Shown: piece by piece, positions 46,676-53,648 of the stretch
Layout: every line of letters starts with the position of its first letter
Position numbering within the stretch: position 1 is the first letter of the stretch
Origin: a virus
Reading direction: 5' to 3' (one strand)
DNA length: 59,239 nt
Virus record (IMG/VR): IMGVR_UViG_3300030104_003308
Span: 1 to 59,239 of that record
Program-made: the position numbers and the translations under genes
Notes under the pieces: generated by a model
Seen by the model: only the letters and a program-made list of their open reading frames with translations
The model's database searches: none
Told to the model about the DNA's origin: nothing

Positions 46676-47063
46676 AGAATATATGTCTGCCGATCTTTTT
46701 GATTTTCGATACGTCTGAGAGCCAGTAAGGTTTTACATAGGAAGCGTGGTAGAATAGGGCTTGATCTCCAACAACTGTTACTCTTGCGTCTTCCATGTAC
46801 GCATCAAACATTGTTTCTGCTATTCTAACAGACTTTCTCCACGCTTCTTTCTCATAGGGCTTGTCTGACTTCCCATCACAAGTCCAGCTAAATGCACAAG
46901 ATTTCTTACCAGACTGGAGAACAACCTTCTTTACAGTATCAGGATAATAGGGGCTATCAACTCTATTAAGAGTAACTTCAGCCACTGCAATCTGACCAGA
47001 GATAGGCTCATTCCTTGCTTCGTGGTAAATATTAAGTGCTAAATATAATACAGCTTCTAACAT
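46659..47063 (-). CDS. SleB/CwlJ-type cell wall hydrolase
   Basis: A 134-aa protein matching the Hydrolase_2 (SleB) family: LALNIYHEARNEPISGQIAVAEVTLNRV with the catalytic Glu, YPDTVKKVV, CAFSWTCDGK and FYHASYVKPYW. It cuts peptidoglycan. It is encoded in the structural module, apart from the M15 endolysin, so it may be carried in the virion to open the wall at entry, or be a second lysin. Confidence 0.88.
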   Translation of the reverse strand: MLEAVLYLALNIYHEARNEPISGQIAVAEVTLNRVDSPYYPDTVKKVVLQSGKKSCAFSWTCDGKSDKPYEKEAWRKSVRIAETMFDAYMEDARVTVVGDQALFYHASYVKPYWLSDVSKIKKIGRHIFYGRKG

Positions 47064-47075
47064 AATAATCCCCCA

Positions 47076-47103
47076 TAAAAAAACGCCCTCCTTTTGGGAG
47101 GGC
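47076..47103 (-). terminator. Rho-independent terminator after the scaffold gene
   Basis: In the minus sense, GCCCTCC and GGAGGGC form a seven-base stem with a CAAAA loop, followed by G and seven T. It lies 30 bases past the scaffold stop and separates it from the SleB-type gene. Confidence 0.85.
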
Positions 47104-47132
47104 AGTTTGGTGAGGCAACATGAAACTCGTTA

Positions 47133-48143
47133 CTAAGCTATGCCCTTTTGAGCCATTTTTGATGCAGCGAACTTATCAAATCGGCTTTCTGTAGGGGCTG
47201 TTTCATTTGATCCACTAGCTGGTGTATTACCTAGAGAGCCAGTAAATGCTGATCTTTTCTTAGCAATCTCAACTAGTCTTTCCATTTCTGGAGAGTTGAG
47301 GTTATTTTTGTAGTCTTGCATTAACTTGATAGTAAGACCTGGGTCGATAAGGTCTTCCATTGTGTATCCTCTCTCTGCCATGAAGACAGGAAAGTTTTGA
47401 GCAGCTTCGTCTGGAAGACCAAGTTGTTGCTGAACTCTATCAATGTTATTTGCAATAGTCTTTTGCATAGCTTGAATTTGCATATTGTTCGCACTGTCCA
47501 TTGTGCTTTTAGCTGCATCAACATTACCTTGCGATCTTGCTAAGACCTGACTAAGCATCTGCTCCAATTTAGCCATTCTACCATTCATGGTGCTCATGCC
47601 AGTTTGATTGCCTGTCATCATTGCTTCGTATCCAGGTGGTAAGCTGATAGCATTTTCTTCAGCCCATTTAGTCATTTGGTCTTGCATAGAAGACTCACCA
47701 GCTTTTGCAGGGGTGTTGCCCTCTGTATTGCCCATAGAAGGGTTTTTCTTGCTTGCCTTTAAAATATTCTCAAGAGTACCTGCAACGTCTTTCGGTTGCA
47801 TATTTGGATTGGCTCTAAGTATTTTAGCCACTAAGTCGTTGACTGGTTTGAGGTTTGCGTTTTGGTAGTTTAAAGCTGCATATCTCTGCATGGTCGAAGA
47901 GATTTGCTTTGGGGTCATGTTTCTCGTCTTGCCATCACCCATGTCTATTTCATAAACAACAGCTTCAGCGTTCATCTTGTCGTTTTCAGTCGTTGGACTG
48001 GCTTTACTAGATGCCTTGTCTTCGTTGCTGTCTTTAGCTTTTGCCTCTTTTGGTGGGACTGGTTCTTCAACAGGTTTATTGTTGGGCGTACCGAGCTTTG
48101 CCTGTGAAATTGAGTCTATTATTTCTTTATCGTTTATAGCCAT
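47133..48143 (-). CDS. Scaffolding protein
   Basis: A 336-aa protein, hydrophilic and helical, with a Glu/Lys/Pro-rich first third, a Gln/Met-rich coiled-coil middle (GRMAKLEQMLSQVLARSQG) and a basic C-terminal end (SRFDKFAASKMAQKG). This composition and its place upstream of the capsid gene are typical of scaffolds. The leader carries the CGCTACGGCC element directly before its AAGGAG site. Confidence 0.82.
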   Translation of the reverse strand: MAINDKEIIDSISQAKLGTPNNKPVEEPVPPKEAKAKDSNEDKASSKASPTTENDKMNAEAVVYEIDMGDGKTRNMTPKQISSTMQRYAALNYQNANLKPVNDLVAKILRANPNMQPKDVAGTLENILKASKKNPSMGNTEGNTPAKAGESSMQDQMTKWAEENAISLPPGYEAMMTGNQTGMSTMNGRMAKLEQMLSQVLARSQGNVDAAKSTMDSANNMQIQAMQKTIANNIDRVQQQLGLPDEAAQNFPVFMAERGYTMEDLIDPGLTIKLMQDYKNNLNSPEMERLVEIAKKRSAFTGSLGNTPASGSNETAPTESRFDKFAASKMAQKGIA

Positions 48144-48202
48144 TATATCTCCTTGGGAGGCCGTAGCGTCCCCTTAAATTGAAAGTAATGGCATTATGTA
48201 CT
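48144..48202 (-). promoter_or_regulatory. Scaffold leader with conserved CGCTACGGCC element
   Basis: CGCTACGGCC (48068 is not meant; element at 48159-48168) is flanked by complementary GGGA and TCCC, giving a short hairpin that touches the AAGGAG ribosome site. It matches the element upstream of the capsid gene, where the flanks differ but still pair. A role in translation control is plausible. Confidence 0.5.
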
Positions 48203-48466
48203 CTAGGGATTGCTTTTGTCGTCCTTCTCTCCTAACGCAATTTCAGCACTAAATTTCGATGTAAGTTTAGAGGGTAGGTCTAGCAATGCTTTTGCAGCAA
48301 AGATTGATCCTCTTCTAAAGTTAATCTCATCCAAAGTCATTTGTGAATTTTCTGCGATTGCCATAGCAGAAGAAACGATTTCCTCCTCCATTACCTGACG
48401 CATGACTGTCCACCCTTTACTTTTTACAAGGGCATCTATCGCATTAAGCGATGCCTTTGGATTCAT
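48203..48466 (-). CDS. Small protein between scaffold and membrane genes
   Basis: An 87-aa helical protein (ALVKSKGWTVMRQVMEEEI, then RRGSIFAAKALLDLP) like small proteins often found near the portal or scaffold of marine phages. It starts at an overlap with the 43-aa gene. Function unknown. Confidence 0.75.
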   Translation of the reverse strand: MNPKASLNAIDALVKSKGWTVMRQVMEEEIVSSAMAIAENSQMTLDEINFRRGSIFAAKALLDLPSKLTSKFSAEIALGEKDDKSNP

Positions 48467-48594
48467 TTTTTCTTAGAAGGTTTCTTTTTATTAATTGGCT
48501 TACCAGCCATCACAGCACCATGCCCCTTTTTCCCAGACGAGGTTTTGTGAGGTATTGACCCCATATAGGGTTTTAAGTTGGGTTGTTTTCCCAT
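48463..48594 (-). CDS. Small basic protein (43 aa)
   Basis: A very basic, Gly/Lys-rich protein ending INKKKPSKKK. It overlaps the upstream membrane gene start and the downstream gene (ATGA), so the frame is held in a chain of coupled genes. It may bind nucleic acid in the head or be an accessory of the scaffold. Function unknown. Confidence 0.65.
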   Translation of the reverse strand: MGKQPNLKPYMGSIPHKTSSGKKGHGAVMAGKPINKKKPSKKK

Positions 48595-48782
48595 CACATA
48601 CTCCATAAAATTGTTGCAAGTAAAATAATTATAGCAGACGCTGCTCCTATAAGTAGTCCCTCTATCCGTTTAAGACGGATAAAAAGTTCTTTGAATTGAA
48701 TAGATGTCTCGTGTTCTAAGACGAGGACACGCTTTTCAATTTCGTCTATTTTTTCGATTGCAGTTGTAAGGTCGTGGATCAT
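48594..48782 (-). CDS. XhlA-like small holin/membrane protein
   Basis: A 62-aa protein with a heptad-type N-terminal half (IEKIDEIEKRVLVLE) and one C-terminal transmembrane span (GLLIGAASAIIILLATILW), as in the XhlA/hemolysin-like family. It overlaps both neighbours. With the SleB-type hydrolase nearby it may form a second lysis or entry set. Confidence 0.75.
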   Translation of the reverse strand: MIHDLTTAIEKIDEIEKRVLVLEHETSIQFKELFIRLKRIEGLLIGAASAIIILLATILWSM

Positions 48783-48970
48783 AACTCAGGCTCTTCTTGG
48801 TATTTAATTGTTCCGTCAAAGTCAGACTCATCACTTTGGTATTTACCTACCCACTTCCCATCTTCTTTAACATAATCTACCAGTCCCTTTTTCCTTTCTT
48901 CCTCAGTAAAAGGGGGCTTGTCCTCTTGCAAGGCAGCTTCTGTGTGATACACGCTATATTTATCTGACAT
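48779..48970 (-). CDS. Small acidic protein
   Basis: A 63-aa acidic protein with an aromatic middle (DYVKEDGKWVGKYQ). It overlaps the XhlA-like gene by four bases. Function unknown. Confidence 0.7.
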   Translation of the reverse strand: MSDKYSVYHTEAALQEDKPPFTEEERKKGLVDYVKEDGKWVGKYQSDESDFDGTIKYQEEPEL

Positions 48971-48992
48971 AAGTTTCTCCAGTCATTTGACA

Positions 48993-50102
48993 TTAATGTG
49001 TTTTAGGCTGACATATAAATGAAATCCAGCAAAGATCAGGATTTATTGAACTCACAGTATTTGTGTTATAGCTATCATTTGTATTACCTGTGTAGCGATT
49101 CATCACAGCAGAGGCCGTATACTCGCTTGTACCAGTATCTTGACCAAAAACATTATCGGATAGTGACCAATTACTGGTATAACTAGGAGGTCTTATAGTC
49201 GTATTCGTGTTAGATGTTGCACTAACAAATAAGCCAAATCCAGCTTTAGCAAAATCCCCATTACCATTTCTCCAGTATTCTGTATATAAATTACTAGATG
49301 TATTGTGGTATACGTTAGGGCTCATGTCTGTGCTATTTTGAGCGTAAGCCAGTTCACTATAAAAATTAGTTAGGTTTTCACATCTCCATAAAACAACATG
49401 GCCTCCTCCTACCATTTCACCCTTGAAGTATATTTGAATAGTTATGTTGCCATGTGCTGGTGTTTTTAAATAATACATTGCTGATTGGTTGTAAGCAGAG
49501 TCCACTGTCCTTATCCAACTCATAGATGAGTTAGATATACTTGTCCCATTTATATAAACGCTATTAACCCAGTTGTCTGTCGTGTTTCCACCATCGTAAT
49601 TCCAGCCCCTGAAAGCAAATGTAACAAAATAATATCTATGGGGGCTACGCTCTTCTGCTGTCCTTGCATTAAAAGTAGCCGTATAGGTTGTGGAGTTCAT
49701 ATTAGTATTTGTTGTGGAAGAAGCTCCCATAAATATTGGAAGGCTCGCAATAGAAGTTTGATGCTCCCAAGTATTCTTTAAGCGTTGCATACCAGTTGGA
49801 TGTGGCATTACTGACTCAATGGTAGATATGGATGAACCTGTGTTCTTATAAGTTTTATAGTAGCTGGTATTAAACCGATAAGGTTCTTCATACCTGCTTA
49901 TGACTTGCCCTTTTCTCTTTACTGGAGTTTTAAACATTACATTAGGGTCAAATTTACCATAAATATCATGGGCATTTGCTCTTTCACTTGTAGCACTATT
50001 CCCAGTAGTATTGCTTGTAGAAAGACCAGCATTTTGGTTAGCCCTAAATATAGGGTTCGTGCTGTCCCTTAATGATAGTGTTCCAAAGGCTTGTACTGAC
50101 AT
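48993..50102 (-). CDS. Tail-associated beta-rich protein
   Basis: A 369-aa protein, Ser/Thr/Asn-rich with many short strands (starting MSVQAFGTLSLRDSTNP), typical of tail fibres or tip proteins of marine phages. It lacks enzyme motifs. Its start overlaps the stop of the 118-aa gene. A receptor-contact or fibre role is inferred from composition and position. Confidence 0.75.
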   Translation of the reverse strand: MSVQAFGTLSLRDSTNPIFRANQNAGLSTSNTTGNSATSERANAHDIYGKFDPNVMFKTPVKRKGQVISRYEEPYRFNTSYYKTYKNTGSSISTIESVMPHPTGMQRLKNTWEHQTSIASLPIFMGASSTTNTNMNSTTYTATFNARTAEERSPHRYYFVTFAFRGWNYDGGNTTDNWVNSVYINGTSISNSSMSWIRTVDSAYNQSAMYYLKTPAHGNITIQIYFKGEMVGGGHVVLWRCENLTNFYSELAYAQNSTDMSPNVYHNTSSNLYTEYWRNGNGDFAKAGFGLFVSATSNTNTTIRPPSYTSNWSLSDNVFGQDTGTSEYTASAVMNRYTGNTNDSYNTNTVSSINPDLCWISFICQPKTH

Positions 50103-50458
50103 TACGAAATAATCTCATAAGAAATAATCATTGTAAGAGCACTATTCCCACCAGCATCAATGCTATCGTTTTCCTCAAGATAGATAGGGCTATCTTTCCC
50201 AATCAAAACCATTGAGGAGTCTGCTGGCACAAATACAGTGGATGCAAATTCAAACCTAGTGTTAGCATTTTTGCGAAGACTTGCTGTACAGTTTAAACCA
50301 CTCGTTCCATTTGTGTTACAAACAATGACTGTGTTAATTTTATAAACAGAGTTTGTGTCTGTGTTTTTAAGTATTTCAGTAGTTGTGGTTGATGTTAGAA
50401 CCTCTCCATAAGATTTACCTATGATGGAGGTTACGTCTACAATGTTGGGGGCTGTCAT
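50102..50458 (-). CDS. Small beta-rich structural protein
   Basis: A 118-aa protein of alternating strands (VYKINTVIVCNTNG, FEFASTVFVPADSSMVLIG, SALTMIISYEI), resembling a jelly-roll-like small tail or decoration protein. It is encoded in the tail cluster, one base before the next gene. Function by composition and place only. Confidence 0.72.
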   Translation of the reverse strand: MTAPNIVDVTSIIGKSYGEVLTSTTTTEILKNTDTNSVYKINTVIVCNTNGTSGLNCTASLRKNANTRFEFASTVFVPADSSMVLIGKDSPIYLEENDSIDAGGNSALTMIISYEIIS

Positions 50459-50470
50459 TTTTTTACTCCT

Positions 50471-50872
50471 TTATCCAAATACGATTGCCATTGCGATTGC
50501 TTTTCCAGTAGATACACCTCCACCTCCAGAACTAGGTGCTGTCGTCAAAGACGTGCCATCACTGAACTCTACACCTTGGGTGTCAAGGGTTACTTTGCCT
50601 TGAAACACAGGTGTTAATATGGGGGCTTTTAGAGCTAGAGTTGCATTGGGGGCAAACGAAGTAAGGTGATCTATTATAGCTGCACTTGTGGGGATTGTGG
50701 TATCATTGTCATTACTAGCTATACCTTCAGACTCTGTGACCTTTACTCCGTCTGTCATGTGGTTGATGCCAATGACATTTGTAGTTGTAGCCGTTACAAT
50801 CCCTTCTGCTTTTTTAGTTTTTAAATCCGAGGCTGAATCGCCAAGGGTTGCCATATCTTTTGCTCTTGTCAT
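50471..50872 (-). CDS. Short fibre-like protein
   Basis: A 133-aa protein with an ATLGDSASDLKTKK start seen in short fibre-type proteins, a GVEFSDGTSLTTAP block common in tail fibres, and a Gly-rich C-terminus. It could be a fibre extension or a remnant of a longer fibre. The tail cluster context supports a structural role. Confidence 0.7.
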   Translation of the reverse strand: MTRAKDMATLGDSASDLKTKKAEGIVTATTTNVIGINHMTDGVKVTESEGIASNDNDTTIPTSAAIIDHLTSFAPNATLALKAPILTPVFQGKVTLDTQGVEFSDGTSLTTAPSSGGGGVSTGKAIAMAIVFG

Positions 50873-50881
50873 TTTATTCTC

Positions 50882-51412
50882 CTAGCTTGGTTTTGTCGGC
50901 CATGTTATTGATGAAATGGATTGTTTGGTTATATCACGAAGTTTCTGTCGATAGGTACGCCAAGCAGATGCGTCTGAGCCAGCATCTAAAAGTATATTGA
51001 TTTGCCAGTCTGCTTCTTCGAGAAGAGGTTTTCTTTTTTCTCTCCATTCTTGAATAGTGCTTTTGTCTTGTTGGTCTTGGTACTCTTTATCTTGCTCTGC
51101 TTTTGTTTTTGTTACCTTTCCGTCTTTGTCTTTAATATCAGAAAACCGATCTACTTCTTTCCATTTCTCAACCCAGACTTCTTCTTTTGAGCCGTCTGCC
51201 ATGTCCATTGTGCTTTTCCCAATTCCGTCAGTGACAACAACCTTAGTTGAGGATGATGTTTCTGGTTGAGGGATTGAATGAACATATTCTAGCTTAAGAT
51301 ACTCAAGGATAGATTCGTTCCATGCTGAAGGTAAAGAAACATTGGGAGCGTGTATCCTTGTCCACTCACCTTTTGCTTTAATCTCACCTGTCTCTTTATG
51401 TCTGTAAATCAT
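50882..51412 (-). CDS. Tail assembly chaperone-like protein
   Basis: A 176-aa protein with an N-terminal beta module (MIYRHKETGEIKAKGEW), a VEKWKEVDRFSDIKDKDG stretch, and a C-terminal helical block (KRKPLLEEADWQINILLD...WRTYRQKLRDI) that matches the tail assembly chaperone pattern. ATG 51412 follows AAGGAG. It lies directly downstream of the repeated tail protein, which it may help fold. Confidence 0.82.
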   Translation of the reverse strand: MIYRHKETGEIKAKGEWTRIHAPNVSLPSAWNESILEYLKLEYVHSIPQPETSSSTKVVVTDGIGKSTMDMADGSKEEVWVEKWKEVDRFSDIKDKDGKVTKTKAEQDKEYQDQQDKSTIQEWREKRKPLLEEADWQINILLDAGSDASAWRTYRQKLRDITKQSISSITWPTKPS

Positions 51413-51422
51413 ATTGTCTCCT

Positions 51423-53648
51423 TTAAGCGATAGCCATATAGATATAACTTGATGTCGCACTCGCATTGTTTAGAGGGTACGATGAATTTAATCCTCTAAA
51501 TTCGTATGTAGCACCATTAGATGTTTGAATTATATTTAAATTATTTTGTTCAGCACCATTGCTACTGAGGGGAAGCCAATAATCATTACCAGTTCCACCA
51601 AATCCTAATGCTTGGGTCAACAACCACCATTCTGGCGTTGGTTCTCCAGTCGACAAACCCCCATCCTTTTTTTTGAAAAGCATGAATCGAGGGGAAAAAG
51701 GTAGCCCTACTATCCTAGAAGGGAAGCTACCAGAATAAGCCCCATGCACTATATGAGTGTCGTCTGTTTTTGCAAAAAGCAATGCCATGTAAGTTTCACC
51801 AGATTTGTTGGTTGTTTCGTATGCAGCATTACCAACACTGTCATCCCCTACATAAAAATAATTAGCGTCTGCCCATTGATTTCCCCACATCTTCCCACCA
51901 TTAGCCATGAGGGCAGAATCATTCGCTTTTAAATAATTATCTCTCGGCATGTAATACTGATGGGCATACGAATCACTATTGAAAGAAAGTGGAAAGACCA
52001 TGCGAAGCCAAGGCTCTGTTTGCAGTTGATGAGGGATTGATTGCGAAGCAGTTCCATCGCCTTTGTAAACAACAATATCAAAGAACCCTTTTCGCCTTTT
52101 AAAACCAAAATTTATATAGTTTGTGCCATTCTGATTAAAGGCAGTGTCACTGTTGTAGACATTATAATATCTGCTATCTGCCGTTTCATAAGCATAAGGG
52201 GTTGTGCTATAATTGTTACCAAGGACTAATGAGTGAAAACTACGTGCAGCTGTTATACCAAAAGAAGAGGGTTGCCACTCTGTACTTGTTCCATCTAAAT
52301 GCTTTCCCCTTTGCTCCCTAAGACGAGTGAAAAGGACATTGTAATCACCAGATTGTCTTTTTAAATGAATGATAGCGTCTACCCCAGTCATTAGTGAAGC
52401 ACTGCCAAAACTTTTATTCCATGTATAACTATTTCCTGTGTAGGCTGAATGTCCAAAGACTTCTTCACTTGCATTTGTTTTTGGTCTGTGCATCCCACCT
52501 TTTCTAATAGCCATGTACCAAAAAGCACCACCTGCACTCTGGTTATAGTTAAAGTCGGTATTATTGGTATCAATATCAAACCCATAGTATCTCGGGTAAA
52601 TACCATCAAGTTGCTCTGTTACTTTAGTATTAGCATTTCCCATAACACCTATAGAAGCCTTGTCTGTATTATCATGTGTTGAACCTTTAACTACATGAGG
52701 CCATCTTCTCATGGTATCAAAGTTGTACCAATATCTGGACAAACCTGCATGACGCATCATTAGAAACTGAGGCTCAAATCCTACATCTATATTTAGTGCA
52801 GAGCTCCCCCCATTCCCAACGAAATAATGCTGTTTTATAACACCAGCAGGGTGTGGGTCGTGGGCAAAGAGATAGATTGTGTAATCATACCCACTTTTGT
52901 TAGTGGCATTTGCGTAAGAGCCTGTTGCTGCATTAATTTTAGCAACGTCTATTTGTGTATTAGATGCAAGACCATTAGTACCAACATTGCCTAATTCCCA
53001 TTGTTGATTTGCTGCTGAGTTGTTGTTGTCTAAGCAAAAAGATGAGTTTGTTGAACTTACTTGATACTCAAGATCATTTGTATTCCATTTCCTAGTTGCT
53101 ACAAAAGCATTGAGATGGACATAGGGAGAACCCAGTCCACTATTGCTTTTCATACTCACAAAACCGAAATGTGGAACAAGTTCTAGTTCATGGTCGATAA
53201 TTTGAGAAGATTGTCCATTTCCAGTGTATTGGATCATGTCAAAAAAGCGAGGGGCTTTTTTAAATAATTGCATGTGGTAGCCATAGTTACTGCCATTCAC
53301 ATCACTATCGCTCCCTATTCTAATGTGATGAGGGGAAGTTACGAGGTTGCCAGTATTCACTCTTAGGTTTGTAAAATGGTTACTAGGGGCATTGACGTGT
53401 ACACCTGATGCTCCATTCCATTTGGCACTTGCTCCATCCAGTGTATTACACATACTAAAAGGTACAGCAGTAAGCTCCCTAGACCATACCCATACCAAAA
53501 ATTCTCCAGTTGTCACATCAAAAGGAGGAGGGATAGGAACGTCACGATTTTGCGATGCGTTCCCTATGTAGGAAACACTTGAGAAAACATCCTCAACAAA
53601 AGGGGGAGGTGATCCTTTAGCAGCATAAAGTAGTCTTTTCCCACCCAT
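51423..53648 (-). CDS. Repeated beta-domain tail protein (DUF7483-like)
   Basis: A 741-aa protein; ATG 53648 overlaps the stop of the fibre gene (TAATG). Six strand blocks share a y-x-G-N/D-G core, seen as SYIGNA (about 26), IQYTGNGQSSQII (about 139), HYFVGNGGSS (about 275), AYTGNS (about 410), VVYKGDGTASQSI (about 530) and AYSGSFPSR (about 660). They fall into two tandem units of three, each ending with YMAIR or YMAIA. This suggests a duplicated multi-domain tail or receptor-binding protein. Confidence 0.8.
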   Translation of the reverse strand: MGGKRLLYAAKGSPPPFVEDVFSSVSYIGNASQNRDVPIPPPFDVTTGEFLVWVWSRELTAVPFSMCNTLDGASAKWNGASGVHVNAPSNHFTNLRVNTGNLVTSPHHIRIGSDSDVNGSNYGYHMQLFKKAPRFFDMIQYTGNGQSSQIIDHELELVPHFGFVSMKSNSGLGSPYVHLNAFVATRKWNTNDLEYQVSSTNSSFCLDNNNSAANQQWELGNVGTNGLASNTQIDVAKINAATGSYANATNKSGYDYTIYLFAHDPHPAGVIKQHYFVGNGGSSALNIDVGFEPQFLMMRHAGLSRYWYNFDTMRRWPHVVKGSTHDNTDKASIGVMGNANTKVTEQLDGIYPRYYGFDIDTNNTDFNYNQSAGGAFWYMAIRKGGMHRPKTNASEEVFGHSAYTGNSYTWNKSFGSASLMTGVDAIIHLKRQSGDYNVLFTRLREQRGKHLDGTSTEWQPSSFGITAARSFHSLVLGNNYSTTPYAYETADSRYYNVYNSDTAFNQNGTNYINFGFKRRKGFFDIVVYKGDGTASQSIPHQLQTEPWLRMVFPLSFNSDSYAHQYYMPRDNYLKANDSALMANGGKMWGNQWADANYFYVGDDSVGNAAYETTNKSGETYMALLFAKTDDTHIVHGAYSGSFPSRIVGLPFSPRFMLFKKKDGGLSTGEPTPEWWLLTQALGFGGTGNDYWLPLSSNGAEQNNLNIIQTSNGATYEFRGLNSSYPLNNASATSSYIYMAIA

